Shown: piece after piece, positions 19,538-29,291 of the stretch
Layout: every line of letters starts with the position of its first letter
Position numbering within the stretch: position 1 is the first letter of the stretch
Source of the DNA: DATARH01 sp963789255
Lineage (GTDB): Bacteria; Pseudomonadota; Alphaproteobacteria; ATCC43930; CGMCC-115725
Assembly: GCA_963789255.1 (NCBI GenBank)
Contig: CAWBJW010000002.1
Coordinates: forward strand, 1,302,001-1,366,000
DNA length: 64,000 nucleotides
Reading direction: 5' to 3'
Notes under the pieces: model-generated
Told to the model about the DNA's origin: nothing
The model's database searches: none
What the model saw: the letters and a program-made list of their open reading frames with translations, nothing else
Position numbers and translations under genes: made by a program

Positions 19538-20451
19538 CAGAAATACCCCTGCCGCTTCTTGCGCTCCATCGAGGCTGTCTCATCGCCGTCGATCAGCCGG
19601 CCCTGTCGCTCGGAGCTGCGCGACAGCCGCAGCTCGGCGGCGATTTCGCCGACCGTCGCCGCATCCGACTCGATCGCTCCGGTCAGCGGATAACAACCCA
19701 GCGTGCGGAACCGGACCCGCCGCAACTCGGGCTGTTCCCCCGGCAACAGCGGCAGCCGGTCGTCGTCGACCAAGATCCAGGCCCCGTCGCGCCTGACGAC
19801 CGGCCGCGTCCTAGCGAAATAAAGCGGTACGACCTCTATCCTCTCGGTTTCGATGTATTCCCAAACATCCAGCTCGGTCCAGTTGGACAGCGGGAACACC
19901 CGCATCGACTCGCCGGAGCCCAGCCGGGTGTTGTAAAGATGCCAGAGTTCCGGCCGCTGCCGGCGCGGTTCCCAGAATTGATCGGCGCTGCGGACGGAAA
20001 AGATGCGCTCCTTGGCCCGGCTCTTCTCCTCGTCGCGCCGCGCTCCGCCGACCGCCGCGTCAAAGCCGTGCCGATCGATCGCCTGTTTCAACGCCTCGGT
20101 CTTCATCACCGCGGTGTGCAGCGCCGCGCCCGACCCGATCGGGTTGATCCCGCTCGCCAGCCCTTCCCGGTTGACATGGACGATCAGCGCCAGCCCAAGG
20201 CGCCCGGTCGTCGCGTCGCGGAATTCGATCATCTCGCGGAACTTCCACGTCGTATCGACATGGAGCAGCGGCAGCGGCAGCTTGCCGGGATAGAACGCCT
20301 TGCGCGCCAGGTGCAACAGAACGCTCGAATCCTTGCCGATCGAATAGAGCAATACCGGGTTGCGGAATCCGGCCGCGACCTCGCGCAGGATCGCGATCGC
20401 CTCCGCCTCGCGCCACCGCAAATGCCGCGGCAATCGAGGGCCAGATGACAT
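19537..20451 (-). CDS. cysD: Sulfate adenylyltransferase subunit 2
   Basis: The catalytic ATP-sulfurylase subunit, 304 residues, similar in length to E. coli CysD (302). It has the PP-loop motif LYSIGKDSSVLLHL, LPLLHVDTTWKFREM, GGARRDEEKSRAKERIFS and the C-terminal LGCYPLTGAIES. The ATG at 20449-20451 gives the family length. An alternative TTG at 20485-20487 has a better GAGG ribosome-binding site and would add 12 residues. It lies directly before cysNC on the same transcript. It consumes ATP and sulfate to make APS. Confidence 0.95.
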   Translation of the reverse strand: MSSGPRLPRHLRWREAEAIAILREVAAGFRNPVLLYSIGKDSSVLLHLARKAFYPGKLPLPLLHVDTTWKFREMIEFRDATTGRLGLALIVHVNREGLASGINPIGSGAALHTAVMKTEALKQAIDRHGFDAAVGGARRDEEKSRAKERIFSVRSADQFWEPRRQRPELWHLYNTRLGSGESMRVFPLSNWTELDVWEYIETERIEVVPLYFARTRPVVRRDGAWILVDDDRLPLLPGEQPELRRVRFRTLGCYPLTGAIESDAATVGEIAAELRLSRSSERQGRLIDGDETASMERKKRQGYF

Positions 20452-20905
20452 ATCGGCGGCCACCGGCGCGAGGGGGTCTTCGCTCAAGTCAAATCCTCGG
20501 TGCAGCGGTTCCCTTGGCGAAGCGGCGTGCGCTTGCTTTGCGCGGAAGATATCCGGTCGCCCGCGCAGGATCGATCGACCATGCGGACAACAGGCTAGCA
20601 ACAAGGCGCCGAGCCGTCACTGCCTCGTGTAGCACGCCGGTTGGCTTGTTTCACTTCCCCGCGGGCACCGCCCGCGGCAGGCTAAACCGCACCCTCGCTC
20701 CGCTGGGTATCGCGCAACCCTGGCCGGAACTGTCCGCTGCATGCCCCGCGCATCCCCTTCCACAGCTTGTTCGATTGTGGGAAGGTAAATTGCGGTCGGG
20801 TCGAGGATCCGATCGTACGCATCGCCGTGCCCCGGCGGCGCCGTCCCGATCGGGCCGCGGGGCCATCGGCGGGACCGAAGGCGGCAAGGCGCAACTGAGG
20901 GGTTG
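20452..20905. other. Divergent intergenic region without recognised gene
   Basis: 454 bases between cysD (minus) and the glycosyltransferase at 20906 (plus). A plus-strand frame spans it but shows arginine-rich composition typical of a non-coding frame. I recognise no promoter of good quality, riboswitch or repeat. It probably holds both divergent promoters. Confidence 0.4.
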
Positions 20906-23079
20906 ATGGACGAGGGCAGGAATTTTCCGCTCCCGGCGACCCAGAGCCGGGCCTGGGAAAATCAGGTTAAGCCGGCGCCCCTCGGGCGTGCCAATGGCGG
21001 GCGGGCGACCTTTCTGACGATCGTGACAGCCGATCGCGCGGCGCAAAGCCGCATCTTTGCCCGTTCCGCCCGCGAATGCCATCCCAATGCCCGGCTGGTC
21101 GTCGTGGTTCCCGATGTCGTCGAGTCGCCGCGGATTTTCGCGGATTTGTACGACCTCGTCATCCCGCCCGAGCAGCTGTCGCTCGGCGGCCTGGCCGACA
21201 TGCGGTTCCGGTATTCGATTGCCGAACTTTGCTTTGCGCTTAAGCCGTGGGCCATCCGGCACCTTTTCGATAGGTTTGCGGACGAGCCGATCTATTATTT
21301 CGATTCGGACATCGAGGTTTTCACGCCGTTGGCCGAAGTCGAAGCGGCGCTGGCCCAGGGCGCCAACCTTGTGTTGACCCCGCACATCCTGCAGCCCAGC
21401 CTCGATCAGGGCCGCGAGCGGGCGCTGCTGCGGTCCGGATCGTTCAATGCGGGTTTTCTTGCCGTCGCGCCGAGCGCGCCGGCGCGCGCCTTCGTCTCCT
21501 GGTGGTGCGAACGGGTCAGGACCGGTTGCACGCTCGATCCGCTTGAAGGTACTTATGGTGATCAGAAATGGCTGGAACTCGCGCCGTCGATCTGCGACGG
21601 CGTCGCGGTATTGCGCCATCCCGGCTATAATTTCGCCTATTGGAACGCGCACGAACGGCCGTTGAGTCTGCCTCGGCGGGGTATGGAGCGCGGCAGGCTG
21701 GCCCTTGCGCTTCGTGCATTACAGCCAATGGAACCTGCGCGAACAGGATCTCGAGCAATATCTGGCCGGATATTTTGCTGCGGAACACCAGCCCTTTGCC
21801 GGCCTCTTTGCCGAATATCAGAAGAAGGTGCGCGACGAGAGCCTGTTTTGCAAAGGAACCGCGCATGACGTTGCTGGCGATTTGCGCACCGTCGGGGACC
21901 TGGTTCCGGAGTTGATTCGCAGCGCCTATGCCCGGCATGGTCCGGCGGTTGATGGCGATGCGTCTGAGGTGTTCGCTCACGCCGTTTCCGTCCTCGACGC
22001 GCCGAGCAAAGCCCGTGCGGATTTGCCGGAACTGCCGATCACCGTTCTTTACGATGAGATCTGGCAGCTTCACGCCGATCTGCGGTACCGCTTCGATGTC
22101 GATAGAGCGGCGGGCCGCCTTGCCTATCTGCGCTGGCTTGTCGAGGTCGGTGCCGCACAGTCCGGGATCCCGGCGGTATTCCTGGGCTCTGTTCGATCGG
22201 CGGTGGAAAGCGAACGGATACGCCAGCTCGAGGCCGATGAGGCGGCGGCGCCGTCCCCGATGGCCAATTCCGGCGCCGATCCCGGCGTGCCGGAGCTCGC
22301 CGGCATCGGCAGATACGATCGGCGCCTTGATCGCCGCGCGCGACGCGGAACGCGACCGGATACGCCTTCAGCAGAACGACATCCGGCTGCTGGTCAGCAG
22401 CAACAAAGGCTTGCGGCGCGAGGTGCAATCCCTGCGGGTGCGCCGTTGGCGCGACGAAGAGAACATCCAGGAACTCGAAAAAGAATTGGCGCAAACCCGT
22501 CGCGCGCAGGAGGCTGCGACCCGGCGCAGCCGGCAATTGGCCGAAGAGGTCGCAATGCTGCGCTCCCGGCCGTGGCAGCCGCTTGCCGATTGGCTGAGGC
22601 AGCGGCCGCGGGCAACCCCGACCGAGACCGGGCGACGGCAGATCCTCACAGGCGACGGCCCGTTTTTTAAGCGCGGATTTTTGCTCGGCGAGGCCGCCGC
22701 AGTTACCGGCGCCACCGTGAAGCGGATCAAGACTGCGCCTTCCGGCAATTTGATCTTCGGCCCCTACATCCATCTCCCGCCTGGAACCTACGCCGTTACG
22801 ATTGATGCGCGGCTTTACCAACGCCTGCCAGTATCGACCAATTTCAGGATCGAAGTCGTCCGAGACAGCGCGCAACATATAGTCGGGCTGCGTAAATTCG
22901 GTCTCTACGCGTTCGCCGGGTGGCGAAGCTTTGACATCGACTTTACGGTCTCGGAGGGGGAGGATTCTCCGGATTTTGAGGTTCGGATCTGGGCGCGCCG
23001 GGGGACGCCGTTGGAGATCGGCCGGATCGACTTGCACCAGTTGACCGGGGAGCCGCCGGCAGCAACCGCCGCGCCGTGA
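20906..23079 (+). CDS. GT-A glycosyltransferase with coiled coil and C-terminal beta domain, two frameshifts
   Basis: Corrected length is 723 residues. Residues 20-300 form a GT-A fold: FLTIVTADRAAQSRIFARS, the metal-binding DxD-like IYYFDSDIEVFT, NAGFLAVAPSAPARAFVSWW and YGDQKWLELAP. A linker follows, then a charged coiled coil (about 470-570, AARDAERDRIRLQQNDIRLL onward), then a beta domain (about 580-715) with FGPYIHLPPGTYAVTIDARL that resembles carbohydrate-binding beta sandwiches. Frame breaks lie near 21675 and 22306, both removable by dropping one base at a TCGG site. Two or three separate genes are possible but less likely, since no start codons with ribosome-binding sites occur at the breaks. 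A GAGG site precedes the ATG. The role is surface glycan synthesis by context. Confidence 0.8.
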
Positions 23080-23149
23080 GCAGGTCGCGCCGGCCGGCTC
23101 GCGTCTCGGCTCGTCTCGGCGAGCCGCGGTCGATGTGAGGGAGACCGAT

Positions 23150-26100
23150 GTGAAGCGCGTGCTGATCCCCGTTTATTGGATGACCGACTTTGGCGGGCTG
23201 CATGAGAACGTGCTGGATACTGCCGAGGGCCTTATCGAGAGCGGCTGGCAGGTCACCATCATGGCCCCGCCGAGCAAGGCCAGCGCGAAATTCGCCGCTG
23301 CTGGCGCCCAGGTCGTCGATGACTCGATGGAGGATCCCGAGGCCAGCCTGTCGCTCGCGTTGTCGCAAGGCCCCTTCAACCTCGTGCATGCGCATCCGTT
23401 CCAAGCCCGGCGATTGGGTACGGCCGTCGCACAGGCGCAAGGCATCCCACTCGTCGTGACGATACACGGTCAATATGATGATCAGTTCGAGCAGTACGGC
23501 CCGGTGGTCCAACGCATCATCTGCGTGTCGCCGCGCGTCGCCGAATTCATCGTGGAGGTCTGTCCGCGCCTAGCCGACCGATTGGCGCTGATCCCGAATG
23601 GCGTCGATTTCGACACGTTTGGGCCGCCGACGCGACGGCGCATTCGCACCGAACGAAAAATAATTGCCCTTGCCTCCCGGCTCGATCCGGACACAGGCGT
23701 GCTTTCCCAAGTGGTCGCCGAGTTGATCGATTATCTCGTCGAGACCGGCTCGCCGCACCAGTTCGAGCTGCGGGTCGCCGGCGAGCGGTTTTATGGCGCG
23801 CCGGATAATTCCCTTACCGAGGCGCTGGAGAGGGCGGCGGCGTGCAGAGCCGTGGATGTCGTTCGCGTCGGGTGGATCAATGAGCGCCGAGCGCTCCGGG
23901 AGTTCTTCGTTGAGGCCGATGTTGTCGTGGCGGGGGGGCGCGCCGCGATGGAAGCGGTCGCATGCCAAACTCCGACGATCGCGGCCGCCTCGCGCGGCTA
24001 TGTCGGCCTGGTCACGCGGCACAGCATCGCCCTTGCGCGCGCGACGAATTTCGGCAGCGGCCAGGACGAGGCGACGATCTACTCCCCGAAGGCGATTATT
24101 GCGCATCTCCATCAGGCCATGGCGATGACATCCGAAGAAACGTCTCAATTACGGAAGGAGTTACAGAAATCACACGATCTCCGCGCCGTCCAAGCCGCCC
24201 ATGCCGAACTGTGCGATCGTGTACTTGTCTCCTCCCTGCGTTCGCCCGCTATTGCCACCGGCGGCATCAACTCGGTCAACTATTGGAACAAGCGGTTTGC
24301 CGAAGATTGGGTAGCGCAAGGCGGCTGCCAGCAGACCGCGTTCTTTGCCGAGTTATGCTGCCGCGAACTGCCTGACTGGCTGGTCGATGAGCTTCGCGCG
24401 CGCAAGTGCTCGATTTTCGATTATGGTTGCGCGTTGGGCGACGCGCTCCCGGTCTGGCGACGCGCCTTTCCCGATTCGACGATTCGCGGCGGCGACGTTG
24501 CGCAGGTCGCTCTCGGCATGGCGCGGGCTCTGCACCCAGGCTTCGAATTCGTCGATGTCAACGCCATCGGCGAGTTGGCCAAGATCGCCGACCTCGTATT
24601 TTGCTCGAACACGCTCGAGGATTTCGAGAATTGGCAGCAGGTCCTTCTCCGGCTTTCCCGGCATGCCAAGGAGTACCTTCTCCTCGTGGTCCCGTTTGAG
24701 GAAGACAATCGGATCGAGGAGCATTTCTGCACGTTCGAGTTCGACAGCCTGCCGGCGCGGCTTCCAGCCGGCAAACGCCTCTTGCATCTGGGCGTGGTCG
24801 ATGCAGGCGCGGAGCCGGATTCTCAGTGGAACGGCCACCAGCTGATTGCGATCTATGGCAAGAAGCGGCGCGATCGCGCTCAATCCTTGGCCCAGCCGAT
24901 ATCGCGCCGACCCAAAGAGCCGTTGGCTTTCGATCTGAGCGGCGTGAAGGCGCCGGCCGTCGCGCGATTGCTCGTCGCCCTCGCCGGCATGTCGCAGGAC
25001 AAACGGCAGATCGCCCGGGACCTGTTCGAGGCCGAAGCGCGCGCCACTGCGACCTGGGCCCGGCTCGACGAAGTTCAATCGCAAGCGGCACAACAGATCG
25101 AGGCGTTGGAAAGAGACCGCACCGCGCTCCATTGGGGACTTCAGGAATACGCCGATTTGACCCGCGGCATGGAAGATGCCCAACGCTGGGTCATCGGCGT
25201 TCTGACCGATCTCGATCCCGCTCTGCTCACCACCCGGCAGATTGTGCCGGTTCCCGAGGGCTGGCCGACAGATCTGCCAGACGATGTCGCGGCACATCGG
25301 GCGACGCTCGCCCGCCTCATCGAAACGGTGCACCGCGGCAACCGGCTGGCATTGGCATTCCACGACCAGGCCAGTCGCTGGCGACCGGAGCGCCTCGAAC
25401 TGAAGCGTCAGCTGCAGGAAACGCGGAGCGCGCTGGAAAAGGCGATCGGCGAACGCGACCGGGCGCGCAGCCGAGCGCTCGCCTTAGAAGAAACAGTGGA
25501 CGCCGACCGAACCGGCCCGGAGGCCGCCCGTCGGGCGGCGCCGCTCGTCAGCATTGTCATGCCGGTCTACAACCAGGCTTATCTCATCGACGAGGCGATC
25601 GCCGGCGTCCTTTCCCAGACCTACGAGAATTGGGAGCTGATCGTCCTCGACGACGGCTCGACCGACGATCTGGAACCTCGGGTCCGGCAACATCTCGGCG
25701 AGCGCCGGATACTGTTTCTCCGGCAGCCGAACCAGAAGCTCCCGGCCGCCTTGAACCATGCCTTCGCCTACGCGCGCGGCGATCTACTGACCTGGACCTC
25801 GGCCGACAACATCATGCTGCCGACCCAGCTGGAGCGGCTGGTCGCGGAGCTCGCGGCATATCCCGATGCCGGCCTCGTCTACTCCGATTACTGGGCGATC
25901 GACGACAAGGGGCAGCCGCTCGACGATCCCCGCTGGCGGCGCCACAACCGCGACCCGGAAATCGCCGATCTGATACGGTTGCCGGATAGGGTGACGATCG
26001 AAAACTTCCACCGAAGCGGCGACAATTTCATCGGCGCCAGTTTCCTCTATCGGCGCGGGCTCGCCGCCATCGTCGGTTTGTATGCGGACGACGCCTTTGG

Positions 26101-27901
26101 CGGCGAAGATTATGACTTCTGGCTGAGGATGCATCTCGTTACCGAGTTCCGCCACATAGCCGAGCCGCTCTACAAGTACCGCGTCCACGGGGATACCCTG
26201 ACCTCCCGGGCGGAGGATCTGGGTTTTTTTGCCAATATCCGGGACTTCCTCGAAGCGGATCGCTGGCGCATCGAGACATTGCTGACCGACGGGTTGCTGC
26301 AGAGCGGCGGTTGCTTGCTGCGGCCGGTAGACCAGTTCCATGCCGCGATTTTGAAGCGTTGCCACCCGGTCGCTTACCGCGGGTTTGTCGAGCGCGATCC
26401 GGCCGCGACTGGGGAAGGGCCCGTCGTCGTCGACATCGACGTGCCGGTGCGCACGATCGATAGGGCCGTGCTGGGTAGTGTCGATATCCTGCTGTGCCGC
26501 TCGGAACTGACCGCTTCCTTGCTGCGGCGCGAGGATTGGGCGCGCGACAAACGGATCCTGACCTGGAGCGGCGAGCTGACACAAGCCGTGCAGCACGCCT
26601 TCATCCAGGCTTTCGCGGATCAGGTGACCACGCCCGTGACGGCACCCGTGCGTCGTATGCCGGCCCGGATCGATGATCCGTTTCGTCCCGCGCGGATCCT
26701 GCTCCTGGTCGACTGCTGGTCGTCCGGTGGGCTCGAAAACGTCGTCATCGATCTCGCCGAGAGCCTCGCGGCCACCGGCCGGACGGTCGTTGTCGCCGCC
26801 GCGAACGGCGCACCGCCTCCGGCTGCGGCTTTCAGGAACGCGCGGATCCGGACGGTATCGCTGCGCGGCGAGGAGAGCGCGTTCGACGCCTTGCTGGGCC
26901 GCGAGGCGATCGAGGTCGTCAATTACCACCACAGCTGTTTCGCGGCAGGGCGGGCCAGAGAGCAGGGGGTCGCCACCGTCTATACGATGCACAACTGCTA
27001 TATTTGGATGGACGATCGCGCTCGAACGCAGGTTGCCAGCGGCCTCACCGAGATGGATTGGCTGGTCGCCGTTTCGCGACAGGTGGCGCAATTTGCGGCC
27101 GCGCAATTCCACTTTCCGGGCGACCGAATGGTCGTCGTCGCAAACGGGCTGCGCGACGGGATCATTGCTCCGGCGACCCGGTCGCTTGTCGATCGCGACG
27201 CTCCCTTTACCGTCGCGATGGTCGCGTCGTTGACCCGACCGAAGCTGCAGCACGTCGCGATCGCGGCTTTCGCCGAGGCGGCGCAAGGCATTCCCAAGAT
27301 GCGGCTCCGGCTGATCGGGGCTCCGCTCGATCCGGCTTATCACCAGGAGCTGGAGGCGCAGATTGCCGGCTTGCCGCGGCGCCATCGGATTGAACTGATC
27401 GCCGGGCTGACCCGGGCCGAAACGATCGCGGCTTTGGCAGACGCGCATGTTTTTCTGCTTCCCTCGCTGATGGAGGGGTGCAGCATGGCGTTGCTCGAAG
27501 CGGCTGCCGCAGGTTGCGTGTGCATTGCGTCCGACGTCGGTAGCGCACGTGATCTGCACGTCGCCGGCGGTTCGGTGATATTGTTGACCTCGCCTCTCGG
27601 CGAGCTCGAGGCGGTCGCGCAACCCCAATTCCTGGAAGCGGCGGCATCGGAGTTGCCGGAACATCGGGCAAATGTCGCCGACGCGCTGCGGAATGTGTGG
27701 CGGGATTACGGGTCATTCGCGGCCGGAGTTGCTGACACCCGCACCCGCCTGCGCGAATTGTCCGGCATGCAGCAAATGACCGACGCGTACCTCTTCGCCT
27801 ACGCCATGGCACGTCGCGGCAGCCCGTCGCGCCGCCGGCAGGACCCGCCGGCTCCCCTATCTCCCGATTCCGTCGAAGCGGCCGCTCACGCTCCCGCGTA
27901 G
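23150..27901 (+). CDS. Giant multidomain glycosyltransferase (GT4-methyltransferase-coiled coil-GT2-GT4)
   Basis: One uninterrupted frame of 1583 residues. Residues 1-370 form a GT4 module (YWMTDFGGLHENVLDTAEGL, LVVTIHGQYDD, LIPNGVDFDTFG). About 370-560 form a class I methyltransferase (IFDYGCALGDALPVW, LVFCSNTLEDFENW). About 600-790 are coiled coil. About 797-1060 form a GT2 module (VSIVMPVYNQAYLIDEAI, LIVLDDGSTDD, FGGEDYDFWLRMH). About 1177-1503 form a second GT4 module (LLLVDCWSSGGLENVV, LPSLMEGCSMALLEAAAAG). The GTG at 23150 has GAGGGAG seven bases upstream; a GTG at 23135 is possible. It likely builds a repeating or capped, methylated surface polysaccharide; the coiled coil may set chain length. 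No signal peptide is seen, so it should act in the cytoplasm or at the inner membrane face. Confidence 0.9.
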   Translation: MKRVLIPVYWMTDFGGLHENVLDTAEGLIESGWQVTIMAPPSKASAKFAAAGAQVVDDSMEDPEASLSLALSQGPFNLVHAHPFQARRLGTAVAQAQGIPLVVTIHGQYDDQFEQYGPVVQRIICVSPRVAEFIVEVCPRLADRLALIPNGVDFDTFGPPTRRRIRTERKIIALASRLDPDTGVLSQVVAELIDYLVETGSPHQFELRVAGERFYGAPDNSLTEALERAAACRAVDVVRVGWINERRALREFFVEADVVVAGGRAAMEAVACQTPTIAAASRGYVGLVTRHSIALARATNFGSGQDEATIYSPKAIIAHLHQAMAMTSEETSQLRKELQKSHDLRAVQAAHAELCDRVLVSSLRSPAIATGGINSVNYWNKRFAEDWVAQGGCQQTAFFAELCCRELPDWLVDELRARKCSIFDYGCALGDALPVWRRAFPDSTIRGGDVAQVALGMARALHPGFEFVDVNAIGELAKIADLVFCSNTLEDFENWQQVLLRLSRHAKEYLLLVVPFEEDNRIEEHFCTFEFDSLPARLPAGKRLLHLGVVDAGAEPDSQWNGHQLIAIYGKKRRDRAQSLAQPISRRPKEPLAFDLSGVKAPAVARLLVALAGMSQDKRQIARDLFEAEARATATWARLDEVQSQAAQQIEALERDRTALHWGLQEYADLTRGMEDAQRWVIGVLTDLDPALLTTRQIVPVPEGWPTDLPDDVAAHRATLARLIETVHRGNRLALAFHDQASRWRPERLELKRQLQETRSALEKAIGERDRARSRALALEETVDADRTGPEAARRAAPLVSIVMPVYNQAYLIDEAIAGVLSQTYENWELIVLDDGSTDDLEPRVRQHLGERRILFLRQPNQKLPAALNHAFAYARGDLLTWTSADNIMLPTQLERLVAELAAYPDAGLVYSDYWAIDDKGQPLDDPRWRRHNRDPEIADLIRLPDRVTIENFHRSGDNFIGASFLYRRGLAAIVGLYADDAFGGEDYDFWLRMHLVTEFRHIAEPLYKYRVHGDTLTSRAEDLGFFANIRDFLEADRWRIETLLTDGLLQSGGCLLRPVDQFHAAILKRCHPVAYRGFVERDPAATGEGPVVVDIDVPVRTIDRAVLGSVDILLCRSELTASLLRREDWARDKRILTWSGELTQAVQHAFIQAFADQVTTPVTAPVRRMPARIDDPFRPARILLLVDCWSSGGLENVVIDLAESLAATGRTVVVAAANGAPPPAAAFRNARIRTVSLRGEESAFDALLGREAIEVVNYHHSCFAAGRAREQGVATVYTMHNCYIWMDDRARTQVASGLTEMDWLVAVSRQVAQFAAAQFHFPGDRMVVVANGLRDGIIAPATRSLVDRDAPFTVAMVASLTRPKLQHVAIAAFAEAAQGIPKMRLRLIGAPLDPAYHQELEAQIAGLPRRHRIELIAGLTRAETIAALADAHVFLLPSLMEGCSMALLEAAAAGCVCIASDVGSARDLHVAGGSVILLTSPLGELEAVAQPQFLEAAASELPEHRANVADALRNVWRDYGSFAAGVADTRTRLRELSGMQQMTDAYLFAYAMARRGSPSRRRQDPPAPLSPDSVEAAAHAPA

Positions 27902-27987
27902 CAGCGTTCGGCATCCGCGCGGTTGACCGCTTGCGGCGCGCGGTGCTTACCTCCTGGCCAAGCGAACTCCAGGGGACGGAGGCGGAA

Positions 27988-28749
27988 ATGGCGGAAGCGA
28001 ACGCACTTGCGGGCAAGGTCGCGATCATCACCGGTTCGGGCAAGAATATCGGCAAGGCGATTGCCGAGGCGCTGGCCCGCGACGGCGCCGCAGTCGTCGT
28101 CAACGGCCGCGGCGACCGCGCCATCATCGAGCAGACGGCAAAAGAGATCCGCGGCGCCGGCGGGCGCGCCATGCCCTATCTTGCCGACATCACCAAACCC
28201 GACGCCGCGGCAGCAATGGTCGAGGCGGCAGTCAGGGAATTCGGCGGGGTCAACATCGCAATTGGCAATGCCGGTTTGCGGCGCCAGACCCCGTTCCTGC
28301 AGATGAACCTCGAAGAGTGGCACGAGATCCTCTCGGTCGCGCTCGACGGCGCCTTCATCCTCGCCAAGGCCACGGTACCGGAGATGATCAAGCGCGGCGG
28401 CGGCAGCTTTATCGGCCTCTCCGGCGTGTCGCATCACGCCGGCTCGGTCGGCCGCGTCCATGTCAACGCCTCGAAGGCCGGGCTCGAAGGCCTGGTGCGC
28501 GGCCTCGCGATGGAGCTGGCGCCGCACAACATCACCGCGAATTGCGTGGCTCCCGGCTCGATCGACACGGTACGCGGGCCATCGGCGGGCGGGCCGCATG
28601 GGCGCGGCGCGGGCCGCGACATCCCGCTCGGACGCCAGGGCCGCCCGGAGGAGATTGCCGCGATGGTGCGCTTCCTGGTCGGGCCGGAAGGGCGCTACAT
28701 CACCGGCCAGACGATCCACGTCAACGGCGGGCTGTTCTTCGGCAAGTAG
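27988..28749 (+). CDS. SDR-family oxidoreductase lacking the catalytic tyrosine
   Basis: A 253-residue classical short-chain dehydrogenase by fold. The cofactor motif is TGSGKNIGKAIAEAL, followed by NAGLRRQTPF and the structural N in HEILSVALDGAF. The position of the catalytic Tyr in YxxxK is Val (HVNASKAGLEG), although the Lys is kept and a His precedes it. The codons are clear (CAT GTC AAC GCC TCG AAG), so this is not a frame error. The C-terminal INVDGG-like segment reads TIHVNGGLFFG. Either activity is lost or altered, or another residue replaces the tyrosine. The ATG at 27988 has a GGAGG site six bases upstream. It starts 86 bases after the giant glycosyltransferase and may share its transcript. 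Confidence 0.85.
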   Translation: MAEANALAGKVAIITGSGKNIGKAIAEALARDGAAVVVNGRGDRAIIEQTAKEIRGAGGRAMPYLADITKPDAAAAMVEAAVREFGGVNIAIGNAGLRRQTPFLQMNLEEWHEILSVALDGAFILAKATVPEMIKRGGGSFIGLSGVSHHAGSVGRVHVNASKAGLEGLVRGLAMELAPHNITANCVAPGSIDTVRGPSAGGPHGRGAGRDIPLGRQGRPEEIAAMVRFLVGPEGRYITGQTIHVNGGLFFGK

Positions 28750-28786
28750 CGCCAAGCGGCCGGGCCGACGCCGATTTCGGCCTGGG

Positions 28787-29275
28787 ATGCACCCGGTCGC
28801 GATCTTGCAACTGCTTGTGCTGCTGAGCTTGGCCAATGGCGCGCCGGTCATTGCCAAAAAGCTGTTCGGCAGCACTCTGGCAACGCCGCTCGATGCCGGC
28901 CGGCGGTTCATCGATCGGCGACCGCTGTTTGGCAGGTCGAAGACCATTCGCGGCGTCGTGATCTCGGTGATCCTGACGACCGCAGCGGCGCCATTGCTCG
29001 GGCTCGAATTATCGACCGGAGCCATCGTCGGCGCGACAGCAATGGCCGGCGATCTCTTCTCCAGCTTTGTCAAGCGGCGCTTCAACCTGCCGCCGAGCAG
29101 TCGCGCGACCGGCCTCGATCAGATACCCGAAGCGTTGTTCCCGCTGCTCGCCTGCCGCGGCTCGCTGTCGTTGACACCGGCCGACATCGTTGTTGGCGTT
29201 GCCGCGTTTTTTGCGGGCGAGGTGCTGCTCTCACGCGTCTTTTATTGGCTCGGACTGCGCGACGAGCCGTATTGA
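28787..29275 (+). CDS. CDP-archaeol synthase-like membrane protein (CarS/DUF46 family)
   Basis: A 162-residue integral membrane protein with about four hydrophobic segments (QLLVLLSLANGAPVIA, IRGVVISVILTTAAAPLLG, ADIVVGVAAFFAGEVLL). The conserved DUF46 pieces are GRSKTIRG and GDLFSSFVKRRFNLPPSSR followed by GLDQIPEALFP. The family contains archaeal CDP-archaeol synthase, which transfers CMP from CTP to an isoprenoid phosphate lipid, and is related to CdsA. Bacterial members are uncharacterised. Here it lies between an SDR gene and a convergent metallophosphoesterase. A role in lipid-carrier activation for the neighbouring glycan island is conceivable but untested. The ATG at 28787 lacks a strong ribosome-binding site. 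Confidence 0.82.
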   Translation: MHPVAILQLLVLLSLANGAPVIAKKLFGSTLATPLDAGRRFIDRRPLFGRSKTIRGVVISVILTTAAAPLLGLELSTGAIVGATAMAGDLFSSFVKRRFNLPPSSRATGLDQIPEALFPLLACRGSLSLTPADIVVGVAAFFAGEVLLSRVFYWLGLRDEPY

Positions 29276-29291
29276 GGCGGCGCCCGCTGGA

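Noticed and set aside
20445..20906. Plus-strand frame of about 150 codons between cysD and the glycosyltransferase
   Set aside because: Arg/Ala-rich shadow composition, partial overlap with cysD, and no ribosome-binding site or family similarity.
25784..27664. Minus-strand open frame of about 626 codons inside the giant glycosyltransferase gene
   Set aside because: It is opposite the GT2 and GT4 modules and has no recognisable motif.
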